Of a stretch of 36,870 bases of DNA, positions 18,498 to 28,347 are shown in pieces. The notes below the pieces were generated by a model. That model saw nothing but the letters and a program-made list of their open reading frames with translations, was not told the DNA's origin and did no database searches. Source of the stretch: an uncultured Caryophanales bacterium (GTDB taxonomy: Bacteria > Bacillota_I > Bacilli_A > RF39 > UBA660); NCBI GenBank assembly GCA_946614095.1, contig CAMOGG010000010.1, forward strand, positions 1-36,870, read 5' to 3'. Numbering within the stretch: the first letter of the stretch is position 1; every line of letters begins with the position of its first letter. A program made the position numbers and the translations under genes.

Positions 18498-18535
18498 ACT
18501 ATAAATGTACAAAAGTACTTTTATAGTTTTTTTTT
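18498..18535 (+). terminator. Rho-independent terminator
   Basis: ACTATAAATGTAC-AAAA-GTACTTTTATAGT followed by a long T run. Confidence 0.8.
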
Positions 18536-18547
18536 CTATGTTATAAT
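18536..18547 (+). promoter_or_regulatory. Extended -10 promoter CTATGTTATAAT
   Basis: TGTTATAAT directly after the terminator T-tract; same 12-mer recurs at 29066. Confidence 0.5.
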
Positions 18548-18578
18548 AATATAAGGAGAATAGAAGAGGTGGAAAGAT

Positions 18579-19805
18579 ATGGGAAGAATTAAAAATATCT
18601 TAAAATATATTGCATCTGTTTTTTTAGTTCTTTTGGTGTCTTTATGTATTTACACTTTTGTTGTGACAGACATAATGAAAAAGGACTATGTAAATGTCTT
18701 TGGATATACTTATTTTGTTGTAGCTTCTGGTTCTATGTCTGGTACTATTGAAGTTGATGATATTATTTTTGTTCGTTTAACAAAAGATGTAAAGCCAAAT
18801 GATATTATTACTTTTAAGAGTAAAGATGGAGATATTATTACACATCGTTTGATAGAGAAAGATGGTAGTAATTATATTACCAAGGGAGATGTTAATAATG
18901 TTACTGATGAAGCGGTTTCAAGGGAGCAAATTATTGGTAAAGTATCTAGTATTGTTTCTCCTAGTTTTATTTTAAAATCTATTGCAGTATTTTTAATTGT
19001 TTTTATTTTCTTAGCATTAGTAAATTTTGATGGGATTGTTCAGAAGTATATTGTTAAAGGAGATAAGCCAAAGGAAAAATTACCTGAAGATATTTTTTCT
19101 AGTTCTACTAATAGAGTGGAAGAACCTTCTTCTGGGTTAACGCAAACAATTGCTTTAAAAGATATGGAAAAGTTAGAAAAAGCTCATGAGAGAGAGGTTG
19201 CTGAAAAAGATAATATTGAAGTTCTTGATTTTACAGAATATCTTTTTGATGAAGATATTCCTAGAAGAAAGAAAAATATTAATCTTCATGAAAAAGAAAC
19301 TGTTGATTTAGTTGTTGCTATATTGAAGTGTAAGAAAAATCAAGTGGCTAAAGCTAGAATGAATAAAAAATGGTTACTGAGATACCAATATGTTTATAAG
19401 CTATGTCAATTGTTATTAATTCGTGATACAGATGTATTGATTGAGGAAATTAATAGTCCATCATTCCAGGAAATATTTGATTATGATTTGGAGCGAGTTG
19501 GTTTAACAGAAACTATTCGTAATCGTATTTATGATATGCCAATTTATGTTTTTCTAAGGATTTTAACTTATTCTATTCTGTACAATGATGATGAAATGTT
19601 TGATGGTGTTTATAAAATATTAAAATATAAAACAATGGTTGATAAAGAGCATATGTTCTGTGAAATACCAAAATCTAATACTTATGCAATGAAACAGCTT
19701 AAGGTACTAGTTTCTTTTATGCAAAAAGTATCTGATAAATTTGATAATAAAAAAGTATTTGATTTGGATAAGATTGAACGAATGGTAAAAATAGGAAACT
19801 ATTAA
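18579..19805 (+). CDS. SipW-type (ER-like) signal peptidase I with long C-terminal helical domain
   Basis: FVVASGSMSGTIEVDDIIFVR (Ser), GDIITHRLIEKDG (His), second TM, then about 220 aa of extra predicted cytosolic helical sequence. Confidence 0.88.
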   Translation: MGRIKNILKYIASVFLVLLVSLCIYTFVVTDIMKKDYVNVFGYTYFVVASGSMSGTIEVDDIIFVRLTKDVKPNDIITFKSKDGDIITHRLIEKDGSNYITKGDVNNVTDEAVSREQIIGKVSSIVSPSFILKSIAVFLIVFIFLALVNFDGIVQKYIVKGDKPKEKLPEDIFSSSTNRVEEPSSGLTQTIALKDMEKLEKAHEREVAEKDNIEVLDFTEYLFDEDIPRRKKNINLHEKETVDLVVAILKCKKNQVAKARMNKKWLLRYQYVYKLCQLLLIRDTDVLIEEINSPSFQEIFDYDLERVGLTETIRNRIYDMPIYVFLRILTYSILYNDDEMFDGVYKILKYKTMVDKEHMFCEIPKSNTYAMKQLKVLVSFMQKVSDKFDNKKVFDLDKIERMVKIGNY

Positions 19806-19813
19806 AATAGGAA

Positions 19814-22800
19814 GTGAGAGCAGTGAAAACAAGAAAAAAAGTTTATAAAAAATTGTTTCTTTCTTTTTTTGCTGCTTTTCTTGTGACTTCTTTTTCTTTT
19901 TTTGTATATGAACTCTTCACTGGTGGAATTTCCTTTGCTTCTGTTGAAGATGGATGGGATGGTGAGACTGTTGCTAAAGCTTTTTCAGCTGGTAATGGAA
20001 ATTCTGATAACCCTTATATTATTCATACACCAGAAGAATTTCTTTATTTTAAACAGTTAATTGAAGGAGAACAATCCACTTCCTATCAAGATAAATATTA
20101 CGCTTTGGATGCAGATTTAAATTTTGGAGAGAAAAGTCTTTCTAGTATTGGAATTATTCAAGAAGAGGAATCTCGTATCTTTAAAGGTCATTTTGATGGA
20201 AGAGGTCATTCTATTTCTAATATCTTGATTGATAAGCCAATTGTAGTAGGAGATGTTTCTTATTACTCTTTGTTTACTCAAGTAGAAGATGCTCATGTAG
20301 AGAATGTTATCATTGATAATTATAAAGTTGTAACAGAAGAGTCATCTGAAAAGGTTATGATTAGTTTATTTGGAAATATTCATATTCTTGAAGAAGAAAA
20401 TGTTGAAAAATTTAGTGAATTTCATGATATTATCATTCGTCATATTGATATTGATTTTAGTAAGAATGATTCTGAAAATACTATGATTGGATTATTTGGA
20501 AATGATGTTTCCAAAAATGTTAAAATTCATAATATTTTGATGGATGGTAAAATTACTGGAAATCAAAAAGTAAAAGAAGCTTCTTTTATATCGGGAGAAT
20601 TATTAGGAGAAGTATCTCATATTATTACTCATTTTGATTATGATGATATTGAGAATAAGAAAATATCTTCTGATAAAATAGATTATTTCTATACTTTTGA
20701 TTCTGGTAAATTATATTTTAATAATCAAGAAGTTTCTATCGATGATGTTTTACGTTTATTTAATGAAACAATTGATTCTAAGTATTATTGGGATTATGAG
20801 AATGATTCATTTGCTTTTAAAGAATATGTTTCAACAGTAGAAAGTACTACAGAAGAGAATGTTTCTAATCAATCAAAAGAGTTTTCTTTTTCAATTCGTG
20901 GGATTACATCACCTGATATTACATTACATGATTCTGGTGTTGTTGGAGATACTATTTATATTAATGATTTAGACATGGATTATAATTATTATAAGGGACG
21001 TAATTATACTGAAGTTTCTAATGGTACTTGGCCTAGTGGAAATAGTAGTGGAAAGTATAGTGATTCTTCTTTAGCAAAAGTTTATATTGCTTATCGAGGA
21101 GAAGATATTAATTCTAGTAGTGTTGTTGGATATGTTTCTTTATCTGAACAAGTTTCTAATTTTATTTATTATAAGTATTATCCAATAGAAAATGGGTATG
21201 TAACAATTCCTTTAATTGATAATCCTTATGCTGATAGGCCAAATGATCGTGCGTTTAATGGTTGGATTACTGATTATCCTGGTGCTGTGGTTAGTTTGGA
21301 TTTAGATACTTATACTCGTTATGTAAGAGTTCCTGCTAGTAGTCAAATTTCTATTACAATGTATGCTACTTGGACAGAAGCTACTGTAGTTAATAGTATT
21401 ACTAGTAGTAGTTTGAAAAGTGCTACGATGCAACCTGTTGCGAGTGGTGTCAATACTGTTTATGATGTACCTACTTTGTATTCTTATCATTCGATGAGTA
21501 GTGGTACTAATAATAATGGTACAGCTTATCCAAATGGAGCAGTAGATGAGAACGGATATAGTTTGAATGGGCAAAGATGTTATCGAATTAGTAGAACTCA
21601 ACCTGCTACTTGTTATTATTATACGAGATATACTGGTTCTTATTATGAAGGACAAAATAATTTATATCAATTATTAAATGGTACGATGACTTCCTATGTT
21701 GTTCCTGCTCCTAGATATGAACTTATTAGTGATTTTTTAGATTTGGATGATAATGTATCTGGTTATTTTAGAAAGGTACGTGTAAATGGATCTTTAAATG
21801 GATATTATAATAGTTCAGGAGTTTTACAGACTGGTGGAAGTTGTAATGGAGGTAATAGTTGTGACTATTATCAATTATTACAATATAGTGATTCTAATAC
21901 TATTACTCGTAATAATTATAGTGATTACTATTATTTAACAACTCGTGATACTAATATTGTCTTTTTAACTGGTAATATTAATGGTACAAGTAATTCTGTT
22001 CCTCTTACTATTACAGGAATTCATAATGGAGAAAATAATTCAAATTATCGAGTTAATTTGACAAATAATTCTTATTATTCGTATACAGGGTATTCTTTGA
22101 CTGCTGGAGCTGATTTAAGAATAGAATACTGTAACTTATATACGGGATTAATAGAGCCAGAAGCTAGTGGACCAGCAAATGCAAGTAATAGTTATATTTA
22201 TGGTAACTTTTACAATTTAAAGATTGGTAGAGGAATTCCTATTACAGAAGGAACTTATACTTCTGGATGGGGATGGAATGCGGAAACTTATGATGGAACT
22301 TATTTCAATGCGAAAGGTATTGTTGGGGGTAGAAGTAGTTCTACTACAGCGAGTCCAACGAAGTATAGTTTGATTGTTGAATCTGGTTATTATAATTATA
22401 TCAGTGGTGTTAGTACAACTAGTTCTAGTGCTACTTATAATGTTAATGCAATGGTAACTTATGGAAATGACTTTGATCGTATTCGTGGAAATCATGATTT
22501 ATTAGGAGTTGATTATAATGCAGCTTCTTCCTATGGAGGAACTGTTACTAGTGGTTCTGTGACAACGCCTTTTATTCAAACAACGGTTAAGAGTGGTACT
22601 TTTGGAAATGATACTACTGATACAGCTGCTGGTATTTATGTAGGTGGTTTGAATGGAGGTACAATTTCTTCTCCTGCTGAGACCATTATCGAAGGTGGAA
22701 AAATCTTGTATTTAAATGGTGGGCCTTTGATTTCTACTGGTCTTACGAATTATAATGCTATTTATATCTATATTAAAGGTGGAGAATTAGATGCTGTATT

Positions 22801-25800
22801 TGGTGGAGCTGCACGTACAGAAACTTATGGTAATCGTATTATTAATATGACAGGTGGTACCGTAAATTATTCCGTATTTGGAGGTTCTAATGGTGTTGAG
22901 GGTAATAATAATGAAAGCTCTCGAGGTACTTTAAATGGTAAGACTTTTGTCCGAATCGGAGGAAATGCTACGGTTGGAACAAAAAATGACACCGTATTTG
23001 GAATAGAATCTGGTTCTGTATTTGGTGCTGGAAATGGTAATTCTTCTTATTCATCTATTGGTTCTGTTAATGATTCTAAGATATTGATTGAAGATAAAGC
23101 TACAATTAACGGGAATGTTTATGGTGGTGGAAACTATGGTGCCGTTGTTTCACAAAGTGGAAATAGTTCTACGACTACGATTACTGTAAATGGTGCTACT
23201 ATTAAAGGTTCTGTTTATGGTGGAGGTAATAACAATGGTAGTGGTAGTGGTTCTGTAACTTCTACAATTAATATTACTGTTAATGACGGAGAGATTGATA
23301 CTTCTGTTTATGGTGGTTCTAGAACAAAAGGTACTGTTTATGGTGGTACTACTGTTAATATGAATGGAGGCACTGTTAAAACTGATGTTTATGGTGGAGG
23401 AGAAGGAGGTTACTCTAATGATAATAATCCTGGTACTTATGTCAGAGATAGTGTAACTGTTAATATTAGTGGTGGTAAGGTTGAAGGAAATGTTTATGGT
23501 GGAAGTGCTTATGGTACTGTTAATGCTATTGATCAAAATACCAATTCTTCTTCTGCTACTACTAAAGTAACTGTAACTGGTGGTGTTGTTCAAAATAGTG
23601 TTTTTGGTGGAGGTAAAGGTAGTTCTTCCTATACACCAAAAGTAGTTGGTGATATTACTGTTACTGTAAATGGTGGCTCTTCTGGAAAAGTATTTGGTGG
23701 ATTTGATGCCTCTGGAAAACCAAGTAATGGAGATGTTGTTTATCTTAATAATGGAGTTGTTGGTAACGCTTTTGGTGGAGGAAACAATGCTAATCAAGAT
23801 CGGACAGATATTCGTCTACAAGGCTCTACGATTACAGGTAATTTATATGGAGGTTCAAACTTATTAGGTACTGTTACAGAGTCTAATGTTACGGTTAGTT
23901 CTGGTAGTGTTGTAGATGTCTTTGGTGGTAATAACTTAGATGGTCTTACTGTTACTACAAATGTTACCGTTACTGGAGCTACTATTTCTGGAGATATTTA
24001 TGGTGGAGGTAATGAAGCTTCTTCTGGAACTTCTAATGTATTAGTTTCTGGTTATACGGATTCTTCACAAGATGTTTATGGCGGAGGTAAGAAGGCTGGC
24101 GTTACTACTACAAATGTTACTATTCAAAATGATACATTACATTATGTCTTTGGTGGTTCTAATGTATCAGGCGATGTTGATACTAGTAATGTTCATATTA
24201 ATAACTCTACTGTTCTTTCTGGTTATGGTGGAAATAACCAAGGTGGCGAAACAGATAAGACTAATATTGATACGACTGCTTCTACTATTACTAATTTATT
24301 TGGTGGTGGGGATAATGCTACTTCTGGAACTAGTAATGTTACTGTAAATAATGGTACGATTACGAATGTTTATGGTGGAGGAAATGAAGCTGGACTTGAT
24401 TCTTCTAATGTTTCTATTAAAAATGGTACTATTACTAATGTTTTTGGAGGATCTAATGAATCCGGTAATTTGGATGAGTCTAATATTATTCTTGGTGGTA
24501 GTCCAATTGATGTTCAGGTTTCTGTTAATAAGAGAGCTCCAGGTGATTATCCACAATCAACAAAGCCTACTTATGCTGATATTACTGTTACCGTTTCGAA
24601 TTTGACTGATTCTGTTATTGATGATTGGAAAATTGCTTTGAATGTTCCAGAATCTACAATCTTTTCTAATTATTCACAGTCTAATATTAGTGTTAATGGT
24701 GATACTTATACTGTTAATTCGACAAATCGTTATTATGGAAAAAATTCATTACCAGCCAATGGTTCTTATACTTTTACATTTAGTGTTTTATCAGATGTTA
24801 GTTTAGGGGACTTTGCTGTTAGTGGTGAAGTTAATCAACCAACTAGCTCTAGTACTTCTAACATTCATATTCAAAATGTTTTTGGTGGTAATAATCATGG
24901 TGGTGTAACGGATAGTACTAATGTATTTGCTCTTGCAGGAGATGTTCATACTATCTATGGTGGAGGTAATGAAGCAGAAGTTGGTTCTACTAATGTTGTT
25001 GCTGCTGGAGTTACAGCTGTTGATATCTATGGTGGAGGTAATGCTGCTGGTGTTACCGGTGATACTTCTTTAGATATTGATGGAGGAACTACTATTACGA
25101 ATAATGTTTATGGTGGAGGAAATGAAGGTATTGTTCAAGGTAGTACTAATGTTACGATTACGGATGCAGAGGTCAATGGTAATGCTTTTGCTGGTGGAAA
25201 TGGTAGTACAGCTGTTGTACATACAAACTCTACCATTACTATAGATGGTGAAACTGTAATTGGTACTCCTACAAGTGAGGCTCCTAATTCTGGATGTGTA
25301 TTTGGATCTGGAAATGCTGCTAGTACAGGTATTGAAGGAGTAGATACTTCAAAAGCTACTGTAAATATTGTTGGTGGAAAAATCTATGGAAATGTATATG
25401 GTGGACCTAAGATGGCTGTTGTTTATGGAACAACAGATACCAATATTGGAACAAGTTCTGTTTCTCTTAGTGGTTTACTTGAAGATGATATCCATATTTA
25501 TGGAACTGTATTTGGTGGTGGAGAGTCTAATGCTAGTGGTAGTGATACTTATGACTGGACATTTATCTCTGTTACAAAAGGTATCGATGTAAATATTGAT
25601 GGAACTGGATATATTGCTCATAACTATGACTTTATTATTAACGGTAGTATCTTTGGATCTGGAAATGCTTCTAGTTCTTCTGGAACTTCTAATATCACAA
25701 TAAAACATTTAGGATCTAGAGAACAACCTAATAAGAGTATTTCTATTCAAAGAGCAAATAATTTAGTTATTGATGATTCTGTTATTGAACTTGAAGGTAC

Positions 25801-28297
25801 TACTGATAGAACAAATGAATATTCTGATATTTTGTATTCATTTAATATGATTGATAAATTAATATTAAAAAATAATAGTGTATTATTACTACAACATAAT
25901 GCTAATATGTTAAAAGAATTATATAGTGGAGCAGATGTAAATGGTGCATTGGTTCCTGCTACTGTTGATATTGATGATGATACACAAACTGTTACAAGAA
26001 ATACAGATAATCGTATTTATATGTTACCAGGACAGAATTTGAATGTTACGATTAACCAGGGTGCTACTGCTTATGGTAAAGTTACAGGAATGACGTTCTT
26101 CGGAATGTACAATGGTTATGATAATGGTACATATCGTTTTGGTTTGTACGATGATGATTTGAACTATGGAGATGCTGGAAATGCAGGACTTGAAATTGTT
26201 GGTGGTAGTTATGTAATTGGTTTACATCATGTAAATCATGATATTACAAAAGATGGTTTCTATTCTAATTATTTAAATGAGGATTATACGGAAGTTACGA
26301 CTGCTTATATTAATCCAAGTACAATTGGTGAAACTGGTTATCGTTGGATTATTGGTTTTGAGGCAATTAATTATGAGTTTACGTTAAATGCATCTAAGTA
26401 TTCTTCTTTAGGTACTTATGAATTACAATTAATCGATTTTGCTGAAGGTAATACCTTATTCAGTGTAATAGGATTTGATAGTAGTGGATTAAATCCTGAG
26501 ATTCAATTGGTTGATTCTAATAATGTTCCGAGGGTAGGAAGAACTGAGGCAGATGCAAATAGTATTTTAGGTTTGTCTATGAAAGCTGAAACTCAAGAAT
26601 GGACTGGTTATGGTACTACTAAGATGCTAGGAAATAGTCAAATTACTGGAGATACTGATTATCGTACCGACAGTAGACAGTTAGCTCCTTCTTTGATGTT
26701 CTATTTATATCATGCTAAAAATATTAATTCTGATGGAAAACTAGGTACAGTAGTTCTTACATTACGAGCTGATATTCCTAAAAATGCTATTGAATATGAT
26801 ATTAAATTTATTACAGTTACTATTAATTTAGTGGCTAAAAAATATGATGATGCTGATAGTTATGATGCTTCTATTACGTATGATAAGCGTTATGAAATGC
26901 CTTCTTCAACACTTGTAAACATTACAAATCAAAGTCAATTCAGTGCTTATTATTCTTTAATTGCTTGGAATGATCATTTTGAAAATATTTATGGTAATAA
27001 TAATCAGAACTATCATGTATTAACTACTAATTCTCCATTACCAGTTAATACAATGATTACTATGTTAGATTATGGTGCTAATCCAAATCGACCAGATTAT
27101 TATTACTTTACAGTTACTCAAGCTGTTTATAATGATTCCCTTCAGCAATTGTCTCAATATAATGAGGTTGTATATCCACTTCGTAATTTTATTAAGATGG
27201 ATAGTACTAGTACGAATAATACTTATGATGATCAAGTTGCGAATCGAGCTTATTATGATGCAGATGCTGGTCTTGTAGACGAAGAGTTTATGTTTATCTT
27301 TGATTTTAAGGAAACAAATACTACTGGTGAACATTTAAATAATACTATGTTATTTGAACTTCGAAATCACGAAGACCGTACAATGTTTAATGTATTGGGT
27401 ATACGTGAAGGTTTGATGGTTTATAATACGTATGAAAGTAGTAATGTTGTTTTGGAGCAAACGATTACAGACACCGATCAGTATTTATATTATAATGTTC
27501 CAGATGAGTTTCATTATTCAACTAGAATTCAATACAATCAAACAGAAAATCGTCAATCTGTTATTGATACCAATTATGAATCTAGTAGTATGGGGCTTAA
27601 TGTATCATTCTTTGATCGTGAAGGAGTTCCTGTTAGTTCTAGTATGCTAATTGGTACAAGTATTGTGATTGATAATCAAGAGTATTTTGCAGATGGTGAT
27701 GGAGTTTTTAGAATTAAGTTGGCAAAGAAAGTTTCAAACTTAGATAAATTGCCAAAAATTACAGTAAACAAAGATTTACCGGCTGGTGAATATACTATTC
27801 GGTATACACTGTTTGCTTCTGATGATGGTCTTCATAATTCTGTTTATGAAAACTCTGTTACTAGAGATTTTACAGTACATGTTGTTAGTGCAGATAACTC
27901 GATTGTGGTGGATTGTAATGACGGTACAAAGATTGTCAATGGTGAGACAGGCCTTAATATGAATGGTACAAAGAAAAATACTTATACGGTCAAATATGCT
28001 GCAGAGTTGAATAATCCTAATTTTAGAATTGAATTATTTAAAAGAAATACAGATGATGCGAATAGTACGGGTTATACGTCTGTACCATTTAGAACGTTAT
28101 TTAGTGATTCATTCTCTATGATTCGAGATAATGAAGTTTATTTTGAGATGGGAAGTGCTAGTGAAAAAGATCTTGAATTTACTCTTCAAGATGAACTTAC
28201 TAGTGGTACTTATCGTATTGTATTTAAACTTTATGATAATAATCAGTTGATTGATAGTGAAGAAAAGTATGTTATCGTTAATAAAAAATCTGAATAA
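19814..28297 (+). CDS. Giant (about 2,827 aa) secreted beta-solenoid-like surface protein
   Basis: N-terminal signal/TM (VYKKLFLSFFAAFLVTSFSFFVYE); GLUG-like FKGHFDGRGHSISNI; about 30 [VI][YF]GG[GSN]N-type repeats; no C-terminal LPXTG or TM. GTG at 19823 is an alternative start. Confidence 0.85.
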   Translation: MRAVKTRKKVYKKLFLSFFAAFLVTSFSFFVYELFTGGISFASVEDGWDGETVAKAFSAGNGNSDNPYIIHTPEEFLYFKQLIEGEQSTSYQDKYYALDADLNFGEKSLSSIGIIQEEESRIFKGHFDGRGHSISNILIDKPIVVGDVSYYSLFTQVEDAHVENVIIDNYKVVTEESSEKVMISLFGNIHILEEENVEKFSEFHDIIIRHIDIDFSKNDSENTMIGLFGNDVSKNVKIHNILMDGKITGNQKVKEASFISGELLGEVSHIITHFDYDDIENKKISSDKIDYFYTFDSGKLYFNNQEVSIDDVLRLFNETIDSKYYWDYENDSFAFKEYVSTVESTTEENVSNQSKEFSFSIRGITSPDITLHDSGVVGDTIYINDLDMDYNYYKGRNYTEVSNGTWPSGNSSGKYSDSSLAKVYIAYRGEDINSSSVVGYVSLSEQVSNFIYYKYYPIENGYVTIPLIDNPYADRPNDRAFNGWITDYPGAVVSLDLDTYTRYVRVPASSQISITMYATWTEATVVNSITSSSLKSATMQPVASGVNTVYDVPTLYSYHSMSSGTNNNGTAYPNGAVDENGYSLNGQRCYRISRTQPATCYYYTRYTGSYYEGQNNLYQLLNGTMTSYVVPAPRYELISDFLDLDDNVSGYFRKVRVNGSLNGYYNSSGVLQTGGSCNGGNSCDYYQLLQYSDSNTITRNNYSDYYYLTTRDTNIVFLTGNINGTSNSVPLTITGIHNGENNSNYRVNLTNNSYYSYTGYSLTAGADLRIEYCNLYTGLIEPEASGPANASNSYIYGNFYNLKIGRGIPITEGTYTSGWGWNAETYDGTYFNAKGIVGGRSSSTTASPTKYSLIVESGYYNYISGVSTTSSSATYNVNAMVTYGNDFDRIRGNHDLLGVDYNAASSYGGTVTSGSVTTPFIQTTVKSGTFGNDTTDTAAGIYVGGLNGGTISSPAETIIEGGKILYLNGGPLISTGLTNYNAIYIYIKGGELDAVFGGAARTETYGNRIINMTGGTVNYSVFGGSNGVEGNNNESSRGTLNGKTFVRIGGNATVGTKNDTVFGIESGSVFGAGNGNSSYSSIGSVNDSKILIEDKATINGNVYGGGNYGAVVSQSGNSSTTTITVNGATIKGSVYGGGNNNGSGSGSVTSTINITVNDGEIDTSVYGGSRTKGTVYGGTTVNMNGGTVKTDVYGGGEGGYSNDNNPGTYVRDSVTVNISGGKVEGNVYGGSAYGTVNAIDQNTNSSSATTKVTVTGGVVQNSVFGGGKGSSSYTPKVVGDITVTVNGGSSGKVFGGFDASGKPSNGDVVYLNNGVVGNAFGGGNNANQDRTDIRLQGSTITGNLYGGSNLLGTVTESNVTVSSGSVVDVFGGNNLDGLTVTTNVTVTGATISGDIYGGGNEASSGTSNVLVSGYTDSSQDVYGGGKKAGVTTTNVTIQNDTLHYVFGGSNVSGDVDTSNVHINNSTVLSGYGGNNQGGETDKTNIDTTASTITNLFGGGDNATSGTSNVTVNNGTITNVYGGGNEAGLDSSNVSIKNGTITNVFGGSNESGNLDESNIILGGSPIDVQVSVNKRAPGDYPQSTKPTYADITVTVSNLTDSVIDDWKIALNVPESTIFSNYSQSNISVNGDTYTVNSTNRYYGKNSLPANGSYTFTFSVLSDVSLGDFAVSGEVNQPTSSSTSNIHIQNVFGGNNHGGVTDSTNVFALAGDVHTIYGGGNEAEVGSTNVVAAGVTAVDIYGGGNAAGVTGDTSLDIDGGTTITNNVYGGGNEGIVQGSTNVTITDAEVNGNAFAGGNGSTAVVHTNSTITIDGETVIGTPTSEAPNSGCVFGSGNAASTGIEGVDTSKATVNIVGGKIYGNVYGGPKMAVVYGTTDTNIGTSSVSLSGLLEDDIHIYGTVFGGGESNASGSDTYDWTFISVTKGIDVNIDGTGYIAHNYDFIINGSIFGSGNASSSSGTSNITIKHLGSREQPNKSISIQRANNLVIDDSVIELEGTTDRTNEYSDILYSFNMIDKLILKNNSVLLLQHNANMLKELYSGADVNGALVPATVDIDDDTQTVTRNTDNRIYMLPGQNLNVTINQGATAYGKVTGMTFFGMYNGYDNGTYRFGLYDDDLNYGDAGNAGLEIVGGSYVIGLHHVNHDITKDGFYSNYLNEDYTEVTTAYINPSTIGETGYRWIIGFEAINYEFTLNASKYSSLGTYELQLIDFAEGNTLFSVIGFDSSGLNPEIQLVDSNNVPRVGRTEADANSILGLSMKAETQEWTGYGTTKMLGNSQITGDTDYRTDSRQLAPSLMFYLYHAKNINSDGKLGTVVLTLRADIPKNAIEYDIKFITVTINLVAKKYDDADSYDASITYDKRYEMPSSTLVNITNQSQFSAYYSLIAWNDHFENIYGNNNQNYHVLTTNSPLPVNTMITMLDYGANPNRPDYYYFTVTQAVYNDSLQQLSQYNEVVYPLRNFIKMDSTSTNNTYDDQVANRAYYDADAGLVDEEFMFIFDFKETNTTGEHLNNTMLFELRNHEDRTMFNVLGIREGLMVYNTYESSNVVLEQTITDTDQYLYYNVPDEFHYSTRIQYNQTENRQSVIDTNYESSSMGLNVSFFDREGVPVSSSMLIGTSIVIDNQEYFADGDGVFRIKLAKKVSNLDKLPKITVNKDLPAGEYTIRYTLFASDDGLHNSVYENSVTRDFTVHVVSADNSIVVDCNDGTKIVNGETGLNMNGTKKNTYTVKYAAELNNPNFRIELFKRNTDDANSTGYTSVPFRTLFSDSFSMIRDNEVYFEMGSASEKDLEFTLQDELTSGTYRIVFKLYDNNQLIDSEEKYVIVNKKSE
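22660..25700 (+). repeat. In-frame degenerate repeat tract encoding VYGGGN-type coils
   Basis: Repeated tttatggtggaggtaat-like DNA words encoding [VI][YF]GG[GSN]N every roughly 20-35 codons. Confidence 0.85.
24499..24861 (+). other. CBM2-like domain inserted in the repeat region
   Basis: DVQVSVNKRAPGDYPQSTKPTYADITVTVSNLTDSVIDDWKIALNVPESTIFSNYSQSNISVNGDTYTVNSTNRYYGKNSLPANGSYTFTFSVLSD: N-term/...W...G.xYTV...LPANGSYTF pattern. Confidence 0.4.
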
Positions 28298-28347
28298 TTA
28301 TTTGAATTTCTGAGATAAGTATGTTACGATTATGGTGGTGATATTAG

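Noticed and set aside
23150-23797. 215-aa antisense ORF (and other - strand ORFs at 21302, 22217, 24296, 25475, 27065) inside the giant gene
   Set aside because: Ser/Thr/Ile/Asn-rich translations are what the complement of the repetitive sense frame yields; no SD or known motifs.
22660-25700. Repeated DNA words (tatggtggaggtaat) as a CRISPR array or non-coding satellite
   Set aside because: The repeats are in frame, degenerate, unevenly spaced and lie inside one continuous 2.8-kaa ORF; they encode YGGGN protein repeats.
19814-28297. Sortase-anchored adhesin used by the 6337 sortase
   Set aside because: C-terminus (YVIVNKKSE*) has no LPXTG/NPQTN motif, hydrophobic stretch or basic tail typical of sortase substrates.
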